From Bacillus australimaris (GTDB lineage: Bacteria > Bacillota > Bacilli > Bacillales > Bacillaceae), in assembly GCF_001307105.1 (NCBI RefSeq), contig NZ_LGYN01000023.1, positions 248,001 to 312,000 on the forward strand: DNA of 64,000 bases. Reading direction: 5' to 3'. The notes under the pieces were generated by a model that searched no databases, was not told where the DNA came from, and worked only from the letters and a program-made list of their open reading frames with translations. Shown one piece after another: positions 7,864-16,709 of the stretch. The stretch's first letter is position 1. The number at the start of each line of letters is the position of its first letter. The translations under genes and the position numbers were made by a program.

Positions 7864-8853
7864 TTAAATCACTAAATCTTCTGCGATTGGCGTTTCCATA
7901 ATCTTTTTCACTTCTCTAGGATCTGTTGTTTTGCCCAATGCCCACATGAGTTTCGGCACAATTGCTTCTGTGTTCATGTTTCTTGAACGTGCCACAAGTT
8001 CTTGATTGATCTTGCGTCCTACTTCATACACACTCATGTCTTCTCCTTCTTCAAGACACTGAGTTGTGATGACAACAGAAATGCCTTCTTCGAGCAGTTC
8101 GTTGATCTTTTCTAAAAGGTTTCTTCCTTCAAAAGGAATTCCGCCGCTGCCGTAGCTTTCAATGACAACACCTTTGTACATGCTTTTGACAGCATCTAAA
8201 AACTCAGGCTTCAGACCTGGATGCAGTTTTAATAGACAAACATCTGTGTTCAAGGATGCATCTAATTTAAGCGGTTTCATTGGTGTTCTTTTTACTTTGC
8301 TATTGTATTCAATTTGATGATTTTCAATTGATGCAATATATGGGTAGTTGATGCTTTCAAATGCATCATAGCTTTTTGTTCTTAGTTTAATCGCACGTGT
8401 TCCTTGGATGACCCTGCCATCAAATACGACATACACGCCGCCAACACCGTCACATGCAAAACGAATCGCATCTGTGATATTTTTCTTCGCATCTGTTTTC
8501 TTAAAAGTAATCGGAATTTGTGAACCTGTAATCACGATCGGCTTATCAGGATTTTGCAGCATATAAGACAGCGCTGCTGATGTATAGGCCATTGTATCGG
8601 TTCCATGAGTAACGACAAACCCGTCATACTGATCATAATTCTCATAAATGGCTGTTGCGATATCTACCCAATATTCAGGCTGCATATTTGTACTATCTAT
8701 ACTCATTAGGGACTTTGTGTCCATTGTGTATTCTGCATTAATTTCGTTTAAATAGCTCAAAAGATCCTCAGCTTTAACACCTGGAGCTAAACCATTCTCA
8801 CTCTCTACAGATGCAATCGTCCCACCAGTCGTTAAAAGCAATAATTTCTTCAA
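7864..8853 (-). CDS. ansA: L-asparaginase
   Basis: The type I cytoplasmic asparaginase hydrolyses L-asparagine to aspartate and ammonia. The catalytic threonine motif TTGGTIAS lies at the N-terminus and [12 protein letters not shown] near residue 85 holds the second active-site Thr-Asp pair. I place the start at a TTG (8853), preceded by AGAGGTGG, which gives 329 residues, equal to B. subtilis AnsA, and begins [11 protein letters not shown]; a GTG- or ATG-initiated extension of 14 residues is not in the family. It is the first gene of ansAB and is divergent from ansR. Confidence 0.95.
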   Translation of the reverse strand: MKKLLLLTTGGTIASVESENGLAPGVKAEDLLSYLNEINAEYTMDTKSLMSIDSTNMQPEYWVDIATAIYENYDQYDGFVVTHGTDTMAYTSAALSYMLQNPDKPIVITGSQIPITFKKTDAKKNITDAIRFACDGVGGVYVVFDGRVIQGTRAIKLRTKSYDAFESINYPYIASIENHQIEYNSKVKRTPMKPLKLDASLNTDVCLLKLHPGLKPEFLDAVKSMYKGVVIESYGSGGIPFEGRNLLEKINELLEEGISVVITTQCLEEGEDMSVYEVGRKINQELVARSRNMNTEAIVPKLMWALGKTTDPREVKKIMETPIAEDLVI

Positions 8854-8932
8854 CAGGTCCACCTCTTTCGTAAAATTACTCCGTTTGTCACACATATTAT
8901 AAGCTAGCTTGTGCTATTCTATAATATACGCT

Positions 8933-9005
8933 TTACGCGTACCTTCATTGCCATTATAGTCACATAACGCGAATTAATCAAGAAATTGTTACGCATAACG
9001 CGTAC
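8933..9005. promoter_or_regulatory. Candidate AnsR operators in the ansR-ansA intergenic region
   Basis: The sequence TTACGCGTA (8933-8941), TAACGCG (8965-8971) and GTTACGCATAACGCGTAC (8988-9005) repeat one element, TWACGCG, in both orientations between the divergent genes. The last block abuts the ansR -10 candidate TATACT (9025-9030), so AnsR could repress its own promoter, while the left block lies near the ansA promoter side. The repeats are seen directly; binding by AnsR is inference. Confidence 0.6.
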
Positions 9006-9058
9006 ATTCTATGTCAAAATATGATATACTGTTGTTGTAAATAAAGGAGCGTTCATGA

Positions 9059-9406
9059 ATGATACTCGATCGTTTAACCACACTTAGAAAAAAGAAAAAA
9101 TGGTCTCTCCAGCATACGGCAGATCGCCTAGGTATCGCCAAAAGCACCTATGCCGGTTACGAATCTGGGTACCGACGACCTTCGCTTGAAGCAGTGAAGC
9201 TGCTGGCTGATTTGTATGATACGTCCATTGATTTTTTACTTGGTAGAACGGACGAGCCAGAGATCCAACGCAAAATCTCTGATATCAAAATTGAACTGAC
9301 GGAAGCAAAAGAAGGAACCATCCACGTAGACGGCGTTCCCCTAAATGATGAAGAAATCAAACAGCTTGTTGCCTTTATTCGGGCGAAAAACACTCTAAAA
9401 GTATAA
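9059..9406 (+). CDS. ansR: AnsR, HTH repressor of the asparaginase operon
   Basis: The 115-residue protein has an XRE-type helix-turn-helix at residues 6-60; its core KSTYAGYESGYRRPSLEA is almost identical to B. subtilis AnsR, and total length agrees (116). AnsR represses ansAB until asparagine or aspartate is present. The C-terminal half (residues 70-115) ends in an amphipathic region EEIKQLVAFIRAK, likely for dimerisation or effector response. Its start has AAAGGAGCGTTC upstream. It is transcribed away from ansA, with shared operator-like repeats between. Confidence 0.93.
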   Translation: MILDRLTTLRKKKKWSLQHTADRLGIAKSTYAGYESGYRRPSLEAVKLLADLYDTSIDFLLGRTDEPEIQRKISDIKIELTEAKEGTIHVDGVPLNDEEIKQLVAFIRAKNTLKV

Positions 9407-9415
9407 ACACAGAAA

Positions 9416-9450
9416 AGAGAGGCCCCTATCAAACGGGTGCCTCTCTTTCC
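9416..9450. terminator. Bidirectional intrinsic terminator after ansR
   Basis: AGAGAGGC and GCCTCTCT pair around a loop that can also close through CCC/GGG, followed by TTCCTTTT. It lies just past ansR and before the stop of the convergent XRE regulator gene. Confidence 0.8.
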
Positions 9451-9469
9451 TTTTCCAACCAGCTGCTGA

Positions 9470-9934
9470 TCAATATGGAGAAGACAGCTGGCTTAATTCC
9501 TCTAGCCGCCGCTTCGCTTCTTCCTTATTAAACGAACTATAATAGCGATAATTCTCATCATCTAAGATGCGATAATGCTGACTGAGCACATTTTGCTGAA
9601 GGCGAAACGTGCCTTTTTTGACAGACGTTCTCCACCAAACTTTTCCGCCAATCGTACGCTCAACTGATAGATTCAATTCATCATGTGCCACAACTTCCAA
9701 AATCTCAAGCGGGTCATCCCCTAGTGTTCCTTGTAAAATGTCACTATCCCTGAATAATGCACATACGGCCGCAGATTGCGTCCAGTTGAGACGCAGCCTG
9801 TTTTTTTCAACCTGCTGTAAATGCCGTTTCGATAAACCAAGTACCTCCGCCATACGATCTTGCGTATAATTCTTTTCTTTTCGAATTCGTGCCATTTGTT
9901 CTGTGACGAGGTCGATTACCATCTCTTTATCCAT
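9470..9934 (-). CDS. XRE-family transcriptional regulator
   Basis: The 154-residue product has a helix-turn-helix at residues 10-50 (YTQDRMAEVLGLSKRHLQQVEKN) in a protein whose middle (80-115) forms predicted beta strands including WWRTSV and whose end is a charged helix (NKEEAKRRLEELS). I recognise the fold class but not a named family. It stands alone, convergent with ansR and upstream of a type VII cassette whose last gene ends about 100 bases away on the same strand; a regulatory link is not shown. Confidence 0.75.
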   Translation of the reverse strand: MDKEMVIDLVTEQMARIRKEKNYTQDRMAEVLGLSKRHLQQVEKNRLRLNWTQSAAVCALFRDSDILQGTLGDDPLEILEVVAHDELNLSVERTIGGKVWWRTSVKKGTFRLQQNVLSQHYRILDDENYRYYSSFNKEEAKRRLEELSQLSSPY

Positions 9935-10031
9935 CTCTCATCACCTCTTCAGTGTTCAGTCTTTACTGACATCATACACGATTTTTTTGAAAAAGTGGCG
10001 CTTCAACCTATTGAATCATGACAAAAACAGC

Positions 10032-10559
10032 TTAGTCGACCTTCTCTTCTACCTGGCCATGCTGCTGCCTCCAGTTCTCTTGGGCTGTCTGATTTAAATA
10101 TGGATAAATCTCGTGTTTGACGGTTTGCTCAAATACTTCTTCATCCAAAATACTGTATGCTGGAATTTTGATCAATTTCCCATCTAATTTTCGAATGAGT
10201 ACATCCATAAAGAGAAATCCTCTGATACTATACCGGTGCCTGCGCATATCAATTGATTGAATGTCTCGAAAAGGGATGGTTTGCTCCCGATGAAGCACAG
10301 CACCATTCTCTCCACGCTGAATGCGAAGAATCACATTTCCTCTCTTCGTAAAAGCAGGCAGAATCATCAAAAAGGAAATCCAGCCATAGACAATACCTAA
10401 TAGTCCGCCTAAAAATAAAAACAATGTATAATTCGATTCAAATGTAAGAGCTTCTGAAAATAACCAAATACCGATAATACCGAAGCCGCCCGTCGCTAAG
10501 AATGCCCATACTCTTAAAAAGGGTCTGCTCCTCACTTCTATTACTTCACTTGGATTCAA
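10032..10559 (-). CDS. yfjD: YfjD-like DUF5381 membrane protein
   Basis: The 175-residue protein has two adjacent hydrophobic helices near residues 17-40 and 45-70, followed by a PH-like beta domain (residues 85-150, with IPFRDIQSID and KLIKIPAYSILDEE) facing the cytosol. This is the layout of B. subtilis YfjD (DUF5381), encoded after yfjC in the yfjABC cassette. It is the last gene of the set, 21 bases after yfjC. By position at the end of a type VII effector operon it could be an immunity or anchoring protein; that is inference. Confidence 0.75.
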   Translation of the reverse strand: MNPSEVIEVRSRPFLRVWAFLATGGFGIIGIWLFSEALTFESNYTLFLFLGGLLGIVYGWISFLMILPAFTKRGNVILRIQRGENGAVLHREQTIPFRDIQSIDMRRHRYSIRGFLFMDVLIRKLDGKLIKIPAYSILDEEVFEQTVKHEIYPYLNQTAQENWRQQHGQVEEKVD

Positions 10560-10580
10560 GCGTCATTCTCCTTTTCTCCA

Positions 10581-11336
10581 TTAGAATATAGAACGTAACC
10601 CGTCTCTATAAGCCGTCTCAATGCGAAATTCATTTTCTTTTATTCCTGATACAAGCCATGATCGTTTCTCACCTGGAATGACAAATATCATGGACTCCAC
10701 GTCAGGGGTATTATTTTTGTCATAGACGACCTTCATGAGGGAGTCCATCTTTCCTCTTCTCGTCTGTACATCAGAAACAAATGCCTTCACAAGCTCTTGA
10801 TTCTCCGCTTTATTCAGGAAGGATGGCCACTCATTTTTCGCTTCGCTTGCTTGCTCTAATAGCATCTCAAATTCCTCTGCTTGCAGGCTGATAACAGGCT
10901 CAGGGTAATCATTCATCTGTATGTTAAAAAAGGCAGTGACTTGCTCCTCTACCTGTTCGTCGTTCAGTTTACGAATCTGATGTACTTGTTGATCATATAG
11001 CGTATGATGCGCATATACACCCGCCTGTGTCGTGTGAAAGGAAGTACTGACTTCTTCATCTGAGTCTCCAAATTTAGACACCTTGATCGTGTGAGAGGCA
11101 TCATTCATCGCCTGAATAAAATGACGGTATTCCGCTTTATAACGATATTGTCTGTTTCGAAATTCCAGTACACCTTTTGCAAGCAAAGAACGGCAGGCAA
11201 TTTCAAATAAAAAACCAAGGCGCTCATCCTCTACTTCAGGATAATAGGCCTCCTTTAAGGACATACCTTGTTCAAAATAGCCTTCACTGTAAAAACTAAA
11301 GATGAGTTCCTCAATACTTAGGCTTAGCTGATCCAA
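10581..11336 (-). CDS. yfjC: YfjC-like protein of the type VII cassette
   Basis: The 251-residue soluble protein has no signal peptide or membrane segment. The first half is helical and acidic, the second contains beta-rich stretches (MIFVIPGEKRSWLVSG, FRIETAYRDG). Length and position agree with B. subtilis YfjC (about 252). It starts 12 bases after yfjB with GGAGAGATCAAG upstream. Its acidic, cytoplasmic character and placement directly behind the effector-like yfjB resemble ESX chaperones of the EspG type or an immunity protein, but no residue pattern decides this. Confidence 0.7.
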   Translation of the reverse strand: MDQLSLSIEELIFSFYSEGYFEQGMSLKEAYYPEVEDERLGFLFEIACRSLLAKGVLEFRNRQYRYKAEYRHFIQAMNDASHTIKVSKFGDSDEEVSTSFHTTQAGVYAHHTLYDQQVHQIRKLNDEQVEEQVTAFFNIQMNDYPEPVISLQAEEFEMLLEQASEAKNEWPSFLNKAENQELVKAFVSDVQTRRGKMDSLMKVVYDKNNTPDVESMIFVIPGEKRSWLVSGIKENEFRIETAYRDGLRSIF

Positions 11337-11348
11337 CTTGATCTCTCC

Positions 11349-12545
11349 TTATCCAAAAGAAAATGCACCCTTAAAGAAATCGCCTGCACCCTTTATGAGC
11401 GAATCTGCGGTTTCTTTTGTTTTTTCTATCCCTTTATGTATCACCTGATTGGCCTGATCAATGGTGTCATTGACTGCTTTTACACCTTGACCCGCCAGTT
11501 CAAATGCTTTCTTCCCTTTATCCACGACCGCATGAATCGGGTCCTTTAATTTCACCGCAACTTGTTCAGCAAATCCAGATGTCAGCTTGGCAACTTTTTC
11601 ACCAATAAATCCACCTACTGCTGAACCAATGGCTCCGCCAACAACAGTTCCAATCGGGCCTGCAAAGCTCCCTAGAGCGCCCCCGACAACGGCACCTGCG
11701 ACAGATCCACCAGCGATAAAGACTGTATTGTTCACTGCATTTCCAACAGCTTTTGCATTTTCACGTTTGAGGACTTCTGGCTGATCACCGAATTCTGCAT
11801 AGTTCTCGGCAATTTTCAATCCACAGCCAACCGTTTCTGTTGCACCAGTGACAACCGTTGCAATGATAGCATTTCCTTTCGCAAATCTTGCACCATTTTT
11901 CAGAACAGACTTAATAGCAGCCGTGTCCTTCCAATTGATACTTCCTTTTGTAAAATCACGGACACTGTTCGTGAACGCAACTGTATCGCTAGGATAAAAT
12001 TTTGTGAATTTCTTATGGACCAAATCAGCCATCGACCAGTTCGATCTTTTTAATAATTCTTTTTTACTCAGCCATATCCTTGCTAGCCGGTCAAATCTCG
12101 TTCCTTCTACCCGGCTCGTCAGATCAAGCAGCAGCCTTGAATGTTGCGCTGCATATCGGCCATTCTCTTTAATGAAGGTCGTCATTCCAAGCCCATAATA
12201 TTTCGCCTGCATCATTACGATACCAGCTAAGCTTGTGAGTGTACCATATTGATCATAGATGCTGTACATTTTCCGCAAGATATCATCCGCTTCGACCATT
12301 TTATCTGTTGCATGACGAATCGCAATATCATCACTGCTCAATTTGCTGATGAGTGCTTGTCCTGCCCCCCATGCATCCCCGACACCAGAAAAACAGCTTC
12401 TATACCGAGGATCACAGCCTAAAATCAGACCATCCAGTTCACTATGTAAATCGCGGTGCTTCGTTTCAATGGCAGACAGCTCACCTACAACATCATTCGC
12501 CAGTCCTGTCAGCTGATCTGGATCAACCACAATGTCACGTGCCAT
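11349..12545 (-). CDS. yfjB: YfjB-like putative type VII secretion effector with glycine-zipper region
   Basis: I start it at MARDIVVDP, four bases after the yfjA stop with GGGAGATG upstream; a 64-residue upstream extension would overlap yfjA and is unlikely. The 398-residue protein has a helical N-terminal half resembling WXG/LXG targeting domains (residues 1-110), a middle helical region, then a striking small-residue stretch (residues 272-314: SVAGAVVGGALGSFAG and GGAIGSAVGG) typical of membrane-inserting glycine zippers, and an amphipathic C-terminus. This composition resembles membrane-depolarising type VII toxins. B. subtilis YfjB has similar length and neighbours; its activity is not established to my knowledge. 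Confidence 0.75.
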   Translation of the reverse strand: MARDIVVDPDQLTGLANDVVGELSAIETKHRDLHSELDGLILGCDPRYRSCFSGVGDAWGAGQALISKLSSDDIAIRHATDKMVEADDILRKMYSIYDQYGTLTSLAGIVMMQAKYYGLGMTTFIKENGRYAAQHSRLLLDLTSRVEGTRFDRLARIWLSKKELLKRSNWSMADLVHKKFTKFYPSDTVAFTNSVRDFTKGSINWKDTAAIKSVLKNGARFAKGNAIIATVVTGATETVGCGLKIAENYAEFGDQPEVLKRENAKAVGNAVNNTVFIAGGSVAGAVVGGALGSFAGPIGTVVGGAIGSAVGGFIGEKVAKLTSGFAEQVAVKLKDPIHAVVDKGKKAFELAGQGVKAVNDTIDQANQVIHKGIEKTKETADSLIKGAGDFFKGAFSFG

Positions 12546-12549
12546 CACA

Positions 12550-12882
12550 TCATCTCCCTTCTCGGTTTCTTTCTCTCCGTTCTTCTCGTCTCTTTCGCTC
12601 AAGTTCTTCCATTCGGGCAATTTCAGCTTTACGCTCCTCGATTTTGACCGCTGCATCCCGCAGTTCCTGACTTGTTTCAAGCAAGTCCTGTTCAAATTGA
12701 TCATAGCGAGCCGTTGTTTCTTCAAAGCTTTGATCAAATTTATTTCTTGCTTCTCCCTGCCAGCCTGACCCTACTGCCTTCAGCCGATTCTCCAGCAGCT
12801 GCTTTGACTGCCGAATCTCATCAGCCGCTTCCTGAAACTTTTGAGCGAGTGCCAGCGTTTGACTAGAATCCAACTTTCGCAC
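12550..12882 (-). CDS. yfjA: WXG100-family protein YfjA
   Basis: The product of up to 110 residues is an antiparallel helical hairpin with the motif SGWQGEA (Trp41) at the turn, the WXG100 signature of type VII secretion substrates, and a second helix of heptad-like repeats followed by a highly charged tail (residues 88-110, rich in Arg and Glu). The GTG at 12882 is very close to AAAGGGG, so a TTG nine bases downstream (12873) with better spacing may be the real start. It is the first gene of the yfjABCD-like operon and would be the secreted partner or targeting subunit for YfjB. Confidence 0.85.
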   Translation of the reverse strand: MRKLDSSQTLALAQKFQEAADEIRQSKQLLENRLKAVGSGWQGEARNKFDQSFEETTARYDQFEQDLLETSQELRDAAVKIEERKAEIARMEELERKRREERRERNREGR

Positions 12883-13099
12883 CCCTTTCTCCCAATTTAA
12901 CGTACAAATGGATGATTTTATATGTCCTCATTATAAATAAAAAGACACCCAAAAAAATCACCCTAAAGAACCATTCAGCACATCACCTAATGAAAGTAGG
13001 CCTTTTTCCTCTCTAATTGCCAGAGAAAGCCTTTCTTGTTATGAAGCGCATTCAAGACGTGATAAAATGAACGTATTCTACAAAAGGAGTGACGTATAG

Positions 13100-14332
13100 A
13101 TGAAAGAGGAAATGATTCAGCGTTTCACGAGTTATGTGAAGGTAGATACGCAGTCGGATGCAGAAAAGGAAAGCTGCCCATCTACTGAAGGACAATTGAA
13201 CTTAGCAAGACAGCTTGTTGAAGAGATGAAATCTATTGGGATTCAAGAAGTGACAATGGATGAAAACGGCTATGTCATGGGAACGATTCCTTCTAACACA
13301 GACAAAGACGTGCCGACCATTGGCTTCCTGGCTCATATCGACACAGCCACTGACTTCACTGGCAAAAATGTAAAACCGCAGCTTCACGAAAACTATCAAG
13401 GCGGCGACATTACATTAAATGAAGATCTACATATCGTTTTATCTCCAAAACAGTTTCCAAATTTACAAAAGTACCAAGGACATACGTTGATCACGACAGA
13501 TGGCACAACCCTGCTTGGTGCAGATAACAAAGCAGGTATCGCAGAAATTATGACTGCTATGCATTACCTGATTGAGCATCCAGACATCAAGCACGGAAAG
13601 ATTCGCGTAGCCTTTACGCCTGATGAAGAGATTGGCAGAGGACCGCACAAGTTTGATGTTGATGCCTTTGGTGCTTCCTATGCTTACACCATTGACGGCG
13701 GACCGCTTGGCGAGCTGCAATATGAGAGCTTTAACGCAGCAGGCGCGAAGGTATCAATTAAAGGAAACAACGTCCATCCAGGTACAGCAAAAGACAAAAT
13801 GGTCAGCGCTGCGAAAATTGGGATGCTCTTTCATAACAAACTTCCATCTGACGAATCTCCGGAGTATACAGAAGGCTATGAAGGCTTTTTCCATCTGACG
13901 AAGTTTGTAGGGGAAGTAGAAGAGGCTGAGCTGCAATATATTATCCGTGATTTTGATAAAGAGAAATTCAACAACCGCAAGGCACAGTTTGAAAAAATAG
14001 CAAGTGACTTAAAAGCCATCTATGGTGAAAACAGCATCACTCTTAGCATTCAGGATCAATATTATAATATGAGAGAAAAAATTGAGCCGGTAAAACATAT
14101 TGTGGACATTGCCCATGAAGCCATGGAAAATCGTTCAGTCACACCTGTCATCGAACCCATCCGCGGCGGCACAGATGGCTCCCAGCTTTCATATAAAGGC
14201 CTCCCAACGCCAAACATCTTTACTGGCGGGGAAAACTTCCACGGGAAATATGAATTTATTTCTGTTGAAAACATGGTGAAAGCAACAGAAGTCATCGTTG
14301 AAATCGCCCGTTTATTTGAAGAAAAAGCATAA
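13100..14332 (+). CDS. pepT: Peptidase T (tripeptide aminopeptidase)
   Basis: The 410-residue M20B metallopeptidase removes the N-terminal residue of tripeptides in the cytoplasm. Zinc-site residues are visible: His79 and Asp81 in AHIDTATD, the bridging Asp142 in LLGADNKAG, and Glu176-Glu177 in [16 protein letters not shown] holds the C-terminal metal-site region. Length is that of B. subtilis and E. coli PepT. The start follows AAAGGAGTGACGTATAG. It is monocistronic, with a strong terminator directly downstream. Confidence 0.96.
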   Translation: MKEEMIQRFTSYVKVDTQSDAEKESCPSTEGQLNLARQLVEEMKSIGIQEVTMDENGYVMGTIPSNTDKDVPTIGFLAHIDTATDFTGKNVKPQLHENYQGGDITLNEDLHIVLSPKQFPNLQKYQGHTLITTDGTTLLGADNKAGIAEIMTAMHYLIEHPDIKHGKIRVAFTPDEEIGRGPHKFDVDAFGASYAYTIDGGPLGELQYESFNAAGAKVSIKGNNVHPGTAKDKMVSAAKIGMLFHNKLPSDESPEYTEGYEGFFHLTKFVGEVEEAELQYIIRDFDKEKFNNRKAQFEKIASDLKAIYGENSITLSIQDQYYNMREKIEPVKHIVDIAHEAMENRSVTPVIEPIRGGTDGSQLSYKGLPTPNIFTGGENFHGKYEFISVENMVKATEVIVEIARLFEEKA

Positions 14333-14342
14333 ACATGTTTAC

Positions 14343-14370
14343 AACCGTTCCTGTTCGGGAACGGTTTTTT
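14343..14370 (+). terminator. Intrinsic terminator of pepT
   Basis: AACCGTTCC and GGAACGGTT form a nine-base stem with a six-base loop, followed by a T-run, ten bases after the pepT stop. Confidence 0.9.
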
Positions 14371-14620
14371 AATAAAAGTTTACAATTTTCTGAAACTTTT
14401 ATGACACTTAATCGTACTAATAGAGACAACCCCAGAAAAATTCTTCTTGACGAGTGAAATAACTGGAAATATAATAGTTAAAAACAACCAGTATTTTAGT
14501 CCTAATTTAGCAGATCAAATAAACCTTAAGAACTAACCCGAATCTGCTGCATATTTTCAGTTATAAACATCACTCACCCTGTCTACACTGAAAGAATAGG
14601 ATGAATTGGAGGAATGTCAT

Positions 14621-14800
14621 ATGATGATTTTATTGATTATCGCTTCACTTTGCTGCTACTTACTATTCTCTTTCAAAAAAGATAACCGCACCCAAAAAAG
14701 AAAAAGCGCAGAGCTTTCGGAGTTTGAAATCTTTCGTATGCGCCGCCACTACAACGGAAAACGCCGTCACCCACTAAACAATGCACCCAAACAAGTATAA
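14621..14800 (+). CDS. Small single-pass membrane protein
   Basis: The 59-residue product starts at an ATG eight bases after GGAGG; a TTG-initiated extension five codons longer would overlap that site. Residues 2-17 form one hydrophobic helix with paired cysteines (LLIIASLCCYLLFS), then the rest is strongly basic (KKDNRTQKRKS, RMRRHYNGKRRH), so the tail should stay in the cytosol. I do not recognise the family. It stands alone between two terminators. The preceding 250 bases contain no other gene. Confidence 0.65.
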   Translation: MMILLIIASLCCYLLFSFKKDNRTQKRKSAELSEFEIFRMRRHYNGKRRHPLNNAPKQV

Positions 14801-14810
14801 ATCCCAAAAA

Positions 14811-14835
14811 AGAGCCTCTTGAGGGGCTCTTTTTA
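14811..14835 (+). terminator. Intrinsic terminator
   Basis: AGAGCCTC and GGGGCTCT pair around a TTGA loop, followed by TTTTTATTT, directly after the small membrane protein gene. Confidence 0.85.
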
Positions 14836-14850
14836 TTTGAATCAACAGCA

Positions 14851-14879
14851 AAAAACGACCACTAAATCTGGTCGTTTTT
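14851..14879 (-). terminator. Intrinsic terminator of the DUF3298-like gene
   Basis: AAAAACGACC and GGTCGTTTTT form a ten-base stem around ACTAAATCT; on the minus strand the T-run follows the stem. It can act in both directions. Confidence 0.85.
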
Positions 14880-14883
14880 CTTT

Positions 14884-15561
14884 TTATTTATACACCTTCG
14901 CAGGGACTTGAATCATAGGAATTCCTACATAGTACGGTGAAATTTCATATGGCTGGAAGACAACAGCAATTCCCTTTTTCGTGAAGTAATACTGCGTGTT
15001 ATAGTTGATTTCAATGTCACTTTTTTTCAGGTTCGAAAAGAATTTGCTTTTATGTTTCTTTGTGTAGTTATAAATATAATCTCTTACTTTCGTACGCTTT
15101 TTCTTTGTTTTCACAACGTCTGTCAAGAACAGCTGCTTTGTTTTTTTCTTTGTTAACACATAGTTCATGCTGGAAACCATCGTATCCCCATGCATGCTGC
15201 CATCATTCATGTAGTCATAGTTTAAGATACTTAGTTTCTTCCCATTGTTAAATTTCGTTTTAAACGATCTCTCGTACGTGATCTTCCCATAGCCTTCCTT
15301 TTTCGCTTCGTCCTTTAAGAACAAGTAAGTAGAATAAGAGAAGGCAATATCTTCTTTTAAATCACGATTGATGGTTTTCATATGCGCCTTGCTTAGGTTT
15401 TTCACCTGTGGATATTTAAACGTTTTTTTCTTTTTATAATAGTGTGTGCTTACTTTTGCTTTTTTTGCTTGTTTGGCATCGGCCGATCCAACTGGTGCAA
15501 ACAACGAAACAATTAGTGAGAAAATGAGCAGGCTGATCGTTAGGCCTTTTTTCATCGTCAT
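14884..15561 (-). CDS. Secreted DUF3298-like (RsiV-type) protein
   Basis: The 225-residue product (start chosen eight bases after GGGGG) has an N-terminal signal peptide (basic MKKG, hydrophobic helix, AXA-type end near SADAKQ) and a mature part dominated by lysine and tyrosine. The C-terminal half (YDYMNDGSMHGDTMVSSMNYVLT, then a beta-rich end with FQPYEISPYYVGIPMIQVP) matches the DUF3298 pattern found in RsiV, where it senses lysozyme. No DUF4163 domain or membrane anchor beyond the signal is evident, so it is probably released to the wall or medium. The high positive charge suggests binding to wall polymers. Confidence 0.75.
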   Translation of the reverse strand: MTMKKGLTISLLIFSLIVSLFAPVGSADAKQAKKAKVSTHYYKKKKTFKYPQVKNLSKAHMKTINRDLKEDIAFSYSTYLFLKDEAKKEGYGKITYERSFKTKFNNGKKLSILNYDYMNDGSMHGDTMVSSMNYVLTKKKTKQLFLTDVVKTKKKRTKVRDYIYNYTKKHKSKFFSNLKKSDIEINYNTQYYFTKKGIAVVFQPYEISPYYVGIPMIQVPAKVYK

Positions 15562-15719
15562 AGTAAAAACCCCCATTTTTGTCTATTACCAATCGAGTAT
15601 ACCATGACAAAAGAACCAAAAGAAGGATTTTTTACATATTATTCTTTCTTTTTCCACATCGGGTTTGTTTACCGTTTTTATAAGTTCCTGTATGCTTAAT
15701 GTAGAATGCTAGATGAAGT

Positions 15720-16580
15720 GTGGTGTTTATCATAGAAGAGAATATTTTTAGTCACATTCGGACGACATTCCATAGTTTGTCCCCGACCCAGAAAAAGATT
15801 GCCAATTACATTTTAGAAAACCCTCAGAAAGTTGTGCTTCATTCCATTAGTGCTCTCGCTGCTGAATGCAACACAAGTGAAACGACGATTTTTCGTTTTC
15901 TACGAAAAATTGGCTATGAATCGTATCAAGTGTTTCGTGTCCATGTTGCACAGGATATCGCGACCAATACGCCTCAATCCATATACGGCGAGATCGAGGC
16001 ATCCGATAGTGTAGCTGACATTAAACATAAGGTCATAGAGTTAACAACAAACTCTATTCAAGACATGAAGCATATTTTAGAAGATCATGCCGTGACACAA
16101 TTCATTGAACACATGAAACAGGCACATAAAACCGTCTTTTTTGGAGCAGGTGCGTCCAGCTTTATTGCTGGAGATGCTTATCATAAGTTCCTGCAGCTTG
16201 GTTTTGAAGTGAGTCTATGCAGTGATCCACACATGATGAATATGATTGCAACACACGCCACTGAACACGATTTTATCGTCGCGATCTCCCATTCAGGAGA
16301 GAGTAGAGAAATTCTTGACGCCGTACAGTTTGCAAAAGAAAAAGGGGCAAAAATTGCCTCTATCACCAGCTATCCGAAATCAGAGCTCGCAAAGCGATCT
16401 GACTTTCATTTGCTCAGTTCTTCCAGAGAGACAACCTATCGATCGGACTCTATGATCTCCCGTATCAACCAGCTTGTGATCATTGATGTACTATATGTCA
16501 ACGCTGTTCTAGAACTAGGATCAAATGCCATTGAAAACGTGAAACGATCTCGATTAGCTGTAGCTAAAAATAAAACATGA
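15720..16580 (+). CDS. RpiR/MurR-family transcriptional regulator
   Basis: The 286-residue protein has an N-terminal RpiR helix-turn-helix (residues 10-85, with LSPTQKKIANYIL and TSETTIFRFLRKIGY) and a C-terminal SIS sugar-phosphate binding domain (residues 125-260; FFGAGASS and AISHSGESREI). Such regulators respond to phosphorylated sugars. It precedes the acid-sugar cluster in the same direction and is separated from it by its own terminator, so it probably regulates those genes. Start is GTG; a second GTG follows immediately and the ribosome binding site is weak. Confidence 0.88.
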   Translation: MVFIIEENIFSHIRTTFHSLSPTQKKIANYILENPQKVVLHSISALAAECNTSETTIFRFLRKIGYESYQVFRVHVAQDIATNTPQSIYGEIEASDSVADIKHKVIELTTNSIQDMKHILEDHAVTQFIEHMKQAHKTVFFGAGASSFIAGDAYHKFLQLGFEVSLCSDPHMMNMIATHATEHDFIVAISHSGESREILDAVQFAKEKGAKIASITSYPKSELAKRSDFHLLSSSRETTYRSDSMISRINQLVIIDVLYVNAVLELGSNAIENVKRSRLAVAKNKT

Positions 16581-16583
16581 ACG

Positions 16584-16617
16584 AAAAAGACCGGAGCTGT
16601 TTTCCGGTCTTTTTTTG
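16584..16617 (+). terminator. Intrinsic terminator of the RpiR regulator gene
   Basis: AAAGACCGGA and TTCCGGTCTTT pair around a short loop, followed by a seven-T run, four bases after the stop codon. Confidence 0.88.
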
Positions 16618-16709
16618 TGACTTTTATCATATTTTTCGTTGACACGTTCCTATCATGTCATGTACATTAAATGAACAATAGTTTATTTCCTACTATTAAT
16701 TTATAAAGA

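Noticed and set aside
11349..12737. A 64-residue N-terminal extension of yfjB
   Set aside because: It would run through most of yfjA in another frame, and there is a good ribosome site at the MARDIV start.
12353..12882. Several plus-strand frames opposite yfjA and yfjB
   Set aside because: They are in conflict with the WXG100 gene and its tightly spaced partner; none has a ribosome site.
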